From the NCBI RefSeq assembly GCF_014873705.1, contig NZ_JADBDS010000004.1:434001-498000 (forward strand): DNA of 64,000 nt, written 5' to 3'. Within the stretch, counting starts at the first letter, position 1. Every line of letters starts with the position of its first letter. Made by a program: the position numbers and the translations under genes. This document shows positions 18,551 through 25,928 of this stretch, one piece after another. Under the pieces are notes generated by a model. The model saw nothing but the letters and a program-made list of their open reading frames with translations. It ran no database searches and was not told where the DNA came from. Source of the DNA: Mycobacterium sp. OAS707. GTDB taxonomy: Bacteria > Actinomycetota > Actinomycetes > Mycobacteriales > Mycobacteriaceae.

Positions 18551-20035
18551 TCAGCGTCCGCGTGCGGCGTATTCGGCGACCAGTGCCTCGGCGCTACGCA
18601 CCGCGGCGCGGCATGCGCGAGTGGTGAACGGATCGTTGAGTGGATGGTCGGCGCGGCGCCGCCACCGCTGGGCCGCCGCGAATGCCGCCCGCGGCCCGTC
18701 GTAGGGCGCATCGGGCTGCAGCCCCAGCCTGCTGGCCGCGTCGGTGCCGGAGCCGCCGATGATGCGCCGCAGTGAGGCGATCTCGTCCTCATTCAAAGTC
18801 GTTGCGCGCGAACGCAATGCACTCAACAGGCGAAGCTCTTCGAAGGCATGGGTGTCGGCGAGCAGCGGGTCGATGTCGGCGAGGATGTACGGCGTCGCAT
18901 AGATCGGGTTGGTCTGGACGAACTGGCGCAGCGACAGCAGCGCGGTGTGTGCCTTGAGCAGATCCGACCGTTGCGCGAACTGTTGGTCGATGACGTCGCG
19001 CAGCGCCACCAGCCCGCTGCGTTCCAGTAGTTCGTCGGCAAGCGCCACCGAATCGCTGACTCCGGCGCGCAGCACCGCGATCGAAATCCTGATGCCGAAC
19101 ATGCCGAACCGGTCCAGCAAGGCTGCGCGGGTGGCGGCGTCGACAGGCAACGAACTGTCCTCGCGCACGAAGCGGTCCACCGAAAGCATGGCCTTGGTGA
19201 GCTCGACGGCATCCACCCCGGACAACTTCTCCAGCGCGACGAACTCGCTCTGCCGCAACGTGCGGGCGGTCAGCGCCAGCAGACCGGACACCGGCACCAC
19301 GGCCTGACAGATGCCGGTCTTGTCCATCTCGGCGGTGAACCGCTTGGCGACGTCCTTGGCCGACAGCATCGCGTCGATCCGGCCCGCGCCGATCTCGTCG
19401 GCCCGCGACGCGACCCCGATCACGCCGAGCGCGCCTGCCGACCCGCCCACGAGTTCGCCGATCTGCTTGAGCAGCGCGATGTCCGCGGCGTTCAGTGTGC
19501 GCAGCAGGAATACCACCGCGTCGACGCGCGGCACGCCGTCCTCGGGCACCAGCAACCGCAGCGTGCGTTGTGAGACATCCCGGTTCAGCGACGACGTGCC
19601 CGGGGTGTCGATGATCGTCGAGTCGATCAGCTCGGCCGCGGGCCACTCCACGTCCAGATCAGCGACATCCTCGGGATCAAGCCTTGCGAAGTCGAATGTC
19701 AGCCCACCGTCGCGGGCGATCGGGACGTTGGAGCGTCTGCCCCCGCGGTGGTTGGCGGTCACCTTCGGGATGGGACCGTGCCGGAACCAGGTGACGATGC
19801 GGGTGGCCTCGGTCGCGTCGGTCGGCGCGATGTCCTCGCCCACAAGCGCATTCACCAGCGTCGACTTACCCGCTTTCAGCGTGCCCGCCAGCGCGATTCG
19901 GATCGGCTGGTTGAGCCGGTAGCCGATGCGCTCCAACTCGTTGTGGACATCGGGCCGGTGCTGGTAGGCCGGATCGTTGCGGTAAGCCTGAATGGTCCCG
20001 CCCAGGATCGCGCGCACCTGATCGCTAGTGCTCAT
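18551..20035 (-). CDS. iniC: IniC, dynamin-like GTPase of the isoniazid-inducible operon
   Basis: The 494-residue dynamin-superfamily GTPase has the P-loop GTLKAGKSTLVNAL at residues 51-64, switch regions TDATEATRIVT, the DTPG motif in STIIDTPGTSS, and helical stalk sequence to the C-terminus. It is the third gene of iniB-iniA-iniC, induced by cell-wall inhibitors such as isoniazid and ethambutol in mycobacteria. IniA/IniC dynamins act at the plasma membrane in envelope-stress tolerance (family knowledge). It is 78 bases from iniA. Confidence 0.9.
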   Translation of the reverse strand: MSTSDQVRAILGGTIQAYRNDPAYQHRPDVHNELERIGYRLNQPIRIALAGTLKAGKSTLVNALVGEDIAPTDATEATRIVTWFRHGPIPKVTANHRGGRRSNVPIARDGGLTFDFARLDPEDVADLDVEWPAAELIDSTIIDTPGTSSLNRDVSQRTLRLLVPEDGVPRVDAVVFLLRTLNAADIALLKQIGELVGGSAGALGVIGVASRADEIGAGRIDAMLSAKDVAKRFTAEMDKTGICQAVVPVSGLLALTARTLRQSEFVALEKLSGVDAVELTKAMLSVDRFVREDSSLPVDAATRAALLDRFGMFGIRISIAVLRAGVSDSVALADELLERSGLVALRDVIDQQFAQRSDLLKAHTALLSLRQFVQTNPIYATPYILADIDPLLADTHAFEELRLLSALRSRATTLNEDEIASLRRIIGGSGTDAASRLGLQPDAPYDGPRAAFAAAQRWRRRADHPLNDPFTTRACRAAVRSAEALVAEYAARGR

Positions 20036-20113
20036 CTCGCGCTACTCACCAAAGTCCCCTGGCTGTCCTCCGCTCGGCAATGACCGGAGGTCCAGCTTAG
20101 AACGTGTCGAGGC

Positions 20114-21973
20114 TTACGACGTCCCCACCGGTTGACGGGGTGCTTCGGTGGCGCCCGGCGCCAAGCTGACTGCGTGCTCGGTCACCTGTTTGAGAATGTT
20201 GAGCTGACGCTCGAGTTCCCTGATGCGGGTATTGCGCTCGGCCTCCTCGAGCTGTGCCGAGGCGATGTTCGCCTGCAGCGACTCGTTCAGCGATCGGGTT
20301 GTCTGGTTGGCGATGCCGCGGTAATGGTCGCGGAGCTGACGCTGAATTCCCTTGAGCCGGTCGCGGGATTCCTTCGTCACCACGAACGAGACGTCGTCGA
20401 TGAACTTACGCATGTTCATCTTCGCCTCGCTACGCACCCGCATCATGCGGTTCTCCATGTCGTCCTTATAGGTCTTGCGGCCCAACAGAAGACCAGCGCC
20501 CAGCGACAGCGGGTTGAACATGCCCAGCCCGACGAACGAGCTCAGCATGCCGAACATCAGCACGCCGCCGTAGGAGCCGCGCATACCGGTGACGACCTTG
20601 TGGCCGGCCTTGATCGGCTTGGCCTCCAGCCTGGACAGCGATTTGATTTCCCCAAGGCTGGCGCCCATTTCGCGCGCATCGAGCTGCGGCATGTCGACTG
20701 CCTCCAGCCCTGCCTCGACGAACGTTCGCGCGACTTCCTGCGCGAGCACCTCGGCGCGCTGATAGGCCCAGACGAAGTTGTCGCCGACCGCGGTGGCGAT
20801 GGCGTTCTCCAGCTCCGCGCCGATCTCGGCCCAGTGATGGGTCGGATCACACGTGTCGATGACGTGTTCGGTGTGCTGGGTGATGGCGCGGAACCTGCCA
20901 CGCAGGTCATGGTCGACATCTGCTGTCAGATCGGCGATTCCGTCGTTGAGCACCTGCTGCCACAGCGCGGTCTGCTGCAACGCCTCCTGTGCTTCCTGCT
21001 TGCGCCGCTCCAGCTCGGCCTTCTGCCGTTCACGCGTATCCGGATCGTTGAGTGCCGACAGTTCGGAATTGGCCGTGAGTGTCAAATGTTCAGCAGCAGA
21101 GCGGATCTCGGCGAGCACCTGGTCGCGGACCCTGTCGTTTTCCCTTGACAGCACCCTCTCGCTGAGGAACTTCACGATGGCGGGGAAGTTGGACTCCTCG
21201 TTGAGTTCCTTGTCGTTCAGCTGGATCGCATGGCTGCGAAGCAGCGACGACGCCGGGATCATCGGGATCGACAAGCCTGCGCGTTGCAGATGGCCCTTGT
21301 CAGCTTCGACGATCTGCCGCCAGTGCGGGTACAGATCGATCTTCGTCGCGACAATCGTTGCGACGGGACAGATTTCGAACGCCTGCCGGATGAACGTCAT
21401 CTCGGGTTCGGTGAACTCCTGGCTGGTGTCGCTGACCATCAGCATCGCGTCCGCGTCGGGCAGCAGTCCAAGGGTCGCCGACAGGTGTGGCTGTCCGTGG
21501 CCACCGACGCCGGGCGTGTCGACGAACACCAAACCGCCCTTGAGTAGCGGGCTGTTCGCAGTGACCGCGACGCGCAGCACCTGCCTGCCCCCTGCCGCGG
21601 GGTGGCGACGCAGATCGTTTTTGATATCGGCGATCGGAATCTCGATCGCCTCGGGTTCGCCCTCATCGGAGGCCGCCACAATCAGCTTCGCGGTGGCCTG
21701 TTCGCCGTAGGACACCATCGTGGCGACCACCGTGGTTTCGTCATCACCGACGCGCGAAACCGGAACATTCAGCAGCGAATTGAGCAATTGACTCTTGCCC
21801 TGCTTGAGCTGGCCGGCGATCACGACGCGAATCTGCGGATCACTGATCCGATCTTTGGCCCTGACCATCCGCTGAGCCAGATCACCGCGACCCTGCGTCT
21901 CGGCGATCTTGGTCGTGTGGTCGATCAGTTCAACGATGACCTTGACCTTGCGGGGGTCATTCGGTTGCGTCAT
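20114..21973 (-). CDS. iniA: IniA, dynamin-like membrane-remodelling GTPase
   Basis: The 619-residue bacterial dynamin has the P-loop AGQLKQGKSQLLNSLL at about residues 50-65, the switch-1 threonines in DDETTVVATM, and the DTPGVGG motif. Long coiled-coil stalk segments follow, and a hydrophobic region near GGVLMFGMLSSFVGLGMF may be the lipid-binding paddle. M. tuberculosis IniA confers tolerance to isoniazid/ethambutol and tubulates membranes (family knowledge). I chose ATG 21973: AAAGGGA precedes it and homology starts here rather than at 22021. Confidence 0.92.
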   Translation of the reverse strand: MTQPNDPRKVKVIVELIDHTTKIAETQGRGDLAQRMVRAKDRISDPQIRVVIAGQLKQGKSQLLNSLLNVPVSRVGDDETTVVATMVSYGEQATAKLIVAASDEGEPEAIEIPIADIKNDLRRHPAAGGRQVLRVAVTANSPLLKGGLVFVDTPGVGGHGQPHLSATLGLLPDADAMLMVSDTSQEFTEPEMTFIRQAFEICPVATIVATKIDLYPHWRQIVEADKGHLQRAGLSIPMIPASSLLRSHAIQLNDKELNEESNFPAIVKFLSERVLSRENDRVRDQVLAEIRSAAEHLTLTANSELSALNDPDTRERQKAELERRKQEAQEALQQTALWQQVLNDGIADLTADVDHDLRGRFRAITQHTEHVIDTCDPTHHWAEIGAELENAIATAVGDNFVWAYQRAEVLAQEVARTFVEAGLEAVDMPQLDAREMGASLGEIKSLSRLEAKPIKAGHKVVTGMRGSYGGVLMFGMLSSFVGLGMFNPLSLGAGLLLGRKTYKDDMENRMMRVRSEAKMNMRKFIDDVSFVVTKESRDRLKGIQRQLRDHYRGIANQTTRSLNESLQANIASAQLEEAERNTRIRELERQLNILKQVTEHAVSLAPGATEAPRQPVGTS

Positions 21974-22018
21974 GGTGTCCCTTTTTGATTGCCGCCGTTT
22001 CGTCAACGGTAGGCGTGC

Positions 22019-22055
22019 CAACTGGCGGGGACCTGAGGTTGGTCCCCGCCAGTTG
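22019..22055 (-). other. Perfect 15-bp stem hairpin between iniB and iniA
   Basis: CAACTGGCGGGGACC (22019-22033) is followed after seven bases by its exact reverse complement (22041-22055). On the iniB-iniA transcript this stem begins about 20 bases after the iniB stop and ends about 45 before the iniA start. No T-run follows, so it looks more like an mRNA processing or stability element or a partial attenuator than a full terminator. Confidence 0.6.
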
Positions 22056-22074
22056 CGCTATTTGGTTGTCTCGA

Positions 22075-23106
22075 TCAGAAGTGGATTCCGGTGTCCACGT
22101 GGGTGTCGATGTCCTGGTGCACCGAGTTGTCGGTGTGAACCGAACTGTCGTTGTGGCTGTCGTGCGTGCTGTTGTCCGTGTGCACCGAGTTGTCGTCGTG
22201 GTGGCTGGCGTCGACGTTTCCACCAACGTTGCCGCCGTGGGTGTCGACCGTGGTGACGTCGCCGCCTCCGGTGTTGGTGCTCGTGGTCTGCGTCGGCGAG
22301 ATGATCACTGCGCCGCCGCCACCGGCGTTGGCGTTGCCACCATCGGCGCTGCCGCCACCGCTCAGGATGCCGCCGCCGCCGGCGTGGCCCCCGTCGCCGC
22401 CCGCGGCATTGCCACCGCTGGTGTCGATGTCGCCGGTCTTGACGACCGGGCCCTCGTTGCCGGAGATGACGTCGCCGCCACCGCTGTTGTGGATGCTGCC
22501 GGAGCTGTCGCTGGTGTTGCCGATGCCGCCGGACTGCACGGTCGAGCCCTCACCCGCGAGGATGTCGCCGGTGCTGTTGCCGACATTGCCGTCGCCGGTC
22601 ACGTTGCCCTCACCGTGGACATTGGTGTTGTCGATGTCGCCTGCGGTGCCAGTGTTGATCACGCTGCCGTCGGACGCGGTGTTCGTGGTCTTGTCGCCGA
22701 AGGTGATGTCACCGAAGTCCAGGTTGACGCCGCCCTGCTGAACGTCGTGGCCGGCGTTCGGGCTCAGCACGTCGTTGTGGCTCAGCGTGTCGTTGTTGCT
22801 GAACGCCTGGTTGTGGCTGAGCGTGTCGTTGTTGCTCAGCGTCTCCGGGGCGAAGCTCGGCGCGTACTGCGGGGTGAAGGCGATGCCGTGAGTCTCGGCG
22901 ACCGCCTGCTGCAGTCCGTGTACCGGGTTGCCACCGCCGTGGATGACCGCGGCGGGCGCCACCGTGGCGGCCACTGCGTTCACCTGTGCGGCGGTAACGC
23001 CCGAAACGCCGGCGTTGGCCATTGCGCGGTCGGGGTCGTTGACGAAGTTCTGGGCCGCAACCGGGTCGCGGAAGAGGTCGAGAATCCAGTCGATCACGTT
23101 GGTCAT
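22075..23106 (-). CDS. iniB: IniB, glycine/asparagine-rich cell-envelope protein
   Basis: The 343-residue protein has an N-terminal IniB domain of about 50 residues (VIDWILDLFRDPVAAQNFV..., ending in the GVTAAQV segment). Repeats of SNNDTLSHN follow at about 85-115, then a long Gly/Asn/Asp-rich region and a C-terminal stretch of alternating His-Thr-Asp (DNSVHTDNS). It is the first gene of the ini operon. IniB is thought to be surface or wall associated; its biochemical role is not established. It has no classical signal peptide. AAAGGACC serves as the ribosome site. A paralogue of the N-terminal domain is encoded next door at 23386. Confidence 0.88.
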   Translation of the reverse strand: MTNVIDWILDLFRDPVAAQNFVNDPDRAMANAGVSGVTAAQVNAVAATVAPAAVIHGGGNPVHGLQQAVAETHGIAFTPQYAPSFAPETLSNNDTLSHNQAFSNNDTLSHNDVLSPNAGHDVQQGGVNLDFGDITFGDKTTNTASDGSVINTGTAGDIDNTNVHGEGNVTGDGNVGNSTGDILAGEGSTVQSGGIGNTSDSSGSIHNSGGGDVISGNEGPVVKTGDIDTSGGNAAGGDGGHAGGGGILSGGGSADGGNANAGGGGAVIISPTQTTSTNTGGGDVTTVDTHGGNVGGNVDASHHDDNSVHTDNSTHDSHNDSSVHTDNSVHQDIDTHVDTGIHF

Positions 23107-23225
23107 TTCTGTGGTCCTTTTCTGTGTGGGTTTTCTTGAAAGCTGGTCGCCGGGCTGTCCGGCGAACTGGTGACAACGTTATGGAGCCGACGGCGTTGAA
23201 GAAACGGGGTCGAATCCCCTCCCTG

Positions 23226-23286
23226 ACCGTATTCACTCCGGGGTTGGGGTGGGGGCCCCGTTAGGGGATTAGGGGGTGGTTAGGGA
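23226..23286 (-). promoter_or_regulatory. iniB upstream region with three TTAGGGG-type sites
   Basis: Three copies of the same word stand close together, read on the plus strand: TTAGGGG 23261-23267, TTAGGGGG 23269-23276 and TTAGGGA 23280-23286. A minus-strand TACGGT that could be the -10 lies at 23226-23231, which would place the sites roughly -40 to -70. The same word is repeated in front of the two Hsp70-like genes, suggesting one regulator, probably IniR encoded at 25929. Confidence 0.55.
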
Positions 23287-23339
23287 TCTAGTGGGGCGTT
23301 GTTTGAATCAGAAACATTTTCGCAGCTCAAACACACAAA

Positions 23340-23365
23340 ATGCGCGGCCCGTGCGGACCGCGCAT
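23340..23365 (-). terminator. Rho-independent-type terminator after the IniB paralogue
   Basis: ATGCGCGG and CCGCGCAT (23340-23347 and 23358-23365) form an 8-bp stem with a 10-base loop. On the minus strand the stem is followed by a T-rich run (TTTTGTGTGTTTG). It lies 20 bases beyond the stop of the paralogue and separates it from the iniB promoter. Confidence 0.7.
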
Positions 23366-23385
23366 CGTGCGATGGAGCTGGTGTT

Positions 23386-23937
23386 TTACGTTTCGAAGAT
23401 GTCGAACCCACCGTGGTCGGGCTCGACGTGGTGATCCTCGGGCGCGGAGTGGCTCCAGTCGTCCTCGGCATGCGCTTCGATGGCCGGCGCGTCGTCGATG
23501 ACCGGGCCGTCGAAGTGCAGCGACGGATCGTCGGCACCAGCCAAGTCCGGCACCCCGGCGTCGGCGAGCATGTCGATGCCCGAATGCACGGCGGCATCGG
23601 GATCGGTGACCAGATTGTCGACCACGGTGTGAGCGTCGTCGACTGCGACCGTAGGCACATGATCGTCGAACGCATCGAACGCGGCCGTGGCAGCGCCACT
23701 TGCCCAAACATTGCTGGCATGATCGTCGATCACGGTGTCAGCACCCCCCGAGGGTGCTGACGGCACTGCCATCGACAGCGATTCCGAAACGACCGGAATC
23801 AAATTGTTGACGTCCACACTGGTCACATCGGTCAGATGCGCGTCGGCGATCGCCTGTCCCGGATCAGCAGCGTAGGCTGCGGCGGCGTCGGGGTCGCGCA
23901 CCAACGACATCACGAAATCGAGTAGCGAGTTAGCCAT
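23386..23937 (-). CDS. IniB-domain protein (Rv0340-like paralogue of IniB)
   Basis: The 183-residue acidic protein has an N-terminus (SLLDFVMSLVRDPDAAAAYA...DVTSVDVNNL) that aligns with the IniB N-terminal domain (WILDLFRDPVAAQNFV...GVTAAQVNAV). The rest is Asp/Ala/His-rich and lacks IniB's Gly repeats. By position it corresponds to Rv0340, the gene upstream of iniB in M. tuberculosis (from memory). AAGGAGGG precedes ATG 23937, an unusually strong ribosome site; the longer frame to 23982 is not needed. It has its own terminator, so it is transcribed separately from iniBAC. Confidence 0.78.
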   Translation of the reverse strand: MANSLLDFVMSLVRDPDAAAAYAADPGQAIADAHLTDVTSVDVNNLIPVVSESLSMAVPSAPSGGADTVIDDHASNVWASGAATAAFDAFDDHVPTVAVDDAHTVVDNLVTDPDAAVHSGIDMLADAGVPDLAGADDPSLHFDGPVIDDAPAIEAHAEDDWSHSAPEDHHVEPDHGGFDIFET

Positions 23938-24137
23938 GGAAACCCTCCTTCCCATTGCAGAGATATATGCGGCGTAGCCCAAAGGCTTGACTCGATGCTA
24001 TCGACGGGGCCGCCCCCTTAGATCGGTGCGAAACCCAGCTCTGCCGCACGGGCATTAGGGGACTGACCGTTAGGGGTTCTCCCACCATTAGGGGGATTTG
24101 GCGGCTATCGTGTGGAACTGCCAAACACGAGGAGACC
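23938..24137. promoter_or_regulatory. Divergent control region between IniB paralogue and Hsp70-like gene with three TTAGGGG sites
   Basis: TTAGGGG occurs at 24055-24061 and 24070-24076 and TTAGGGGG at 24088-24095, all in the same orientation. Downstream on the plus strand TATCGT (24105-24110) is a possible -10 and GGAG precedes ATG 24138. On the minus strand TATATC (23962-23967) is a possible -10 for the IniB paralogue. The array could serve both directions. Confidence 0.55.
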
Positions 24138-25925
24138 ATGAACGACTCACTTGGGTTGTCCATTGGGATGACCAACTTGGTGGCAGCCCGAATCGGGCGC
24201 GCTCCGGTGATGCGCCGTTCCGTGCTTACCTTGTTCAACGACCGAGCACCCGAAGTCGGCGTGCCTTACGAATACGCGGCGAATCCGAACGACATATCCC
24301 CCGGTCTGGTGCTGACCGGGTTCGTCGAGCGGGTCGGCGACCCGGTTCCGCTGGTCGCTGCCGACGGCTCACCGCACCTGGGTGAACGCGTGCTCGTGGA
24401 GGCTCTCGACGCGATGTCGCGCGCGGTCGGTGGCGGCACACCCGTCGCGATCGCCGTGCCTGCGCACTGGGGTCCCGCGACCGTAGGCGCGCTGCGCGGC
24501 GCGCTACGCGCCAAGCCGAGCCTCGCCCCCGATGGTGTGCCCGCTGCGCTCATCCCCGACTCGGCTGCGGCATTCGCCGCGTTGCAGGCCGCACCCGGAT
24601 TACCGGCGAGCGGCGTCGTCGCGCTGGTGGACCTCGGCGGCAGCGGAACCAGTGTCACGCTGGCCGACGCGGGCACGAACTTCGGCCAGATCGGCCAGAC
24701 CGTCCGCTACCCCGACTTCTCCGGCGACGAGATCGACCAGGTTCTGCTCAACCACGTCATGGCCGGCATCGCCGACGCCAACAATGCCGACCCGACCGGG
24801 ACGCTGGGGCTCGGATCGTTGGCCCGGCTTCGCGAGGAGTCCCGGTTGGCCAAGGAGCGGCTTTCGGCCGAGACCGCGGCCGTGGTTCGCGCCGAGCTGC
24901 CGGGCTTCAACTCCGACGTGCGCGTCACCCGCAACGAACTCGAGAGCTTGATCGCCGCGCCGCTGGCCGGCCTGCTCGACACCATCGAAGAAACGTTGCA
25001 GCGCAACAACATTCCGCTGGCCAACGTGTCGGCAGTGGCGACCGTCGGTGGCGGAGCCAACATCCCGCGGGTCACCCAGCAGCTGTCCGAGCGCCTGCGC
25101 GCCCCCGTCATCACCACACCGCAGTCACAATTGAACGTCGCGGCGGGCGCCGCGTTGGTGGCCGACCGGGGGCTCCAAGCCGATGCGCCAACCGGCATGG
25201 CGCCGACGGGATTGGCTCCCGCAGCGGATGCGCCGACGGGCATGGCCGCGGCGGGCTGGGCCGCGGGTGCGGCGGGCCTGGCCGCCTCCGAATCGGCGTC
25301 CGACGGCGCCGCGTCTGCCACGTTCCGGGCGCTGGCGTGGTCGCAGGACGACGCACCAGGCGGGGAGCCGGTGCCGTATTCCGGCGAGGACTACACCTTC
25401 GATCAGGGCGGCACCGAAGCGCGCCCGCAGATGGCGTTCGCTCACGAGGAAGAGGGTTACGAGCCGGAGGCGGCCCCGCTGCCCTGGTACAAGCGTCCGC
25501 CCATTCTGTTCGGGGCCGCGGCCGCGGCCGTCCTGCTCGCCATTGGCGGGCTCGCGATCACCCTGACCAGCAGCAGCGAGAACAGCGGCCCGGTGACGCA
25601 GACGGCCACGCATGTCGAGACCGGCCCGTCGCCGACCGGACCCGCCACCGAGGGCGCCCCGGTGACGGTGACGGTGACCGGCCCCAACGGGGAGCCGAGC
25701 ACGACGGTGGTGCCGTCGCCGACGACGACGAGCGAAACCACCACGTCGTCCACCACCACAACGACAACCACCACGACAACCACCACCACGACGACAACGA
25801 CGACGACTACGACGCCGCCGACCACCACGACGACGAAGCCGACAACCACCCAACCGACGACCACGCAGCCGGTGACCACCACCACCGCCGCCGCGTTGTC
25901 ACCGGCGACGTCCGTTACACCGTGA
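24138..25925 (+). CDS. Membrane-anchored Hsp70/actin-fold protein with Thr-rich tail (A)
   Basis: The 595-residue protein has a degenerate Hsp70 ATPase domain at residues 1-350: GLSIGMTNLVAAR replaces the DnaK phosphate-1 loop, IPDSAAAFAAL replaces the connect helix, VDLGGSGTSVTLAD replaces phosphate-2, and TVGGGANIPRVTQ is the adenosine motif. There is no peptide-binding domain. Instead come an Ala-rich linker, APLPWYKRPPILFG, one membrane helix (about 455-478) and a tail that is almost pure Thr/Pro. A cytoplasmic nucleotide-binding head with an outer tail is inferred. The stop is three bases before iniR, so the two are very likely co-transcribed and possibly translationally coupled. I recall no M. 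tuberculosis equivalent between Rv0339c and Rv0340. Confidence 0.75.
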   Translation: MNDSLGLSIGMTNLVAARIGRAPVMRRSVLTLFNDRAPEVGVPYEYAANPNDISPGLVLTGFVERVGDPVPLVAADGSPHLGERVLVEALDAMSRAVGGGTPVAIAVPAHWGPATVGALRGALRAKPSLAPDGVPAALIPDSAAAFAALQAAPGLPASGVVALVDLGGSGTSVTLADAGTNFGQIGQTVRYPDFSGDEIDQVLLNHVMAGIADANNADPTGTLGLGSLARLREESRLAKERLSAETAAVVRAELPGFNSDVRVTRNELESLIAAPLAGLLDTIEETLQRNNIPLANVSAVATVGGGANIPRVTQQLSERLRAPVITTPQSQLNVAAGAALVADRGLQADAPTGMAPTGLAPAADAPTGMAAAGWAAGAAGLAASESASDGAASATFRALAWSQDDAPGGEPVPYSGEDYTFDQGGTEARPQMAFAHEEEGYEPEAAPLPWYKRPPILFGAAAAAVLLAIGGLAITLTSSSENSGPVTQTATHVETGPSPTGPATEGAPVTVTVTGPNGEPSTTVVPSPTTTSETTTSSTTTTTTTTTTTTTTTTTTTTTPPTTTTTKPTTTQPTTTQPVTTTTAAALSPATSVTP

Positions 25926-25928
25926 CCC

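Noticed and set aside
24055..24095. TTAGGG repeats as telomere-like or origin DNA
   Set aside because: Too few and irregularly spaced, and similar clusters precede only the ini-related genes, so operators are more likely.
18300..25900. CRISPR or microsatellite in the ACC/ACG-rich stretches
   Set aside because: These are in-frame Thr codons inside coding sequence, without repeat-spacer order.
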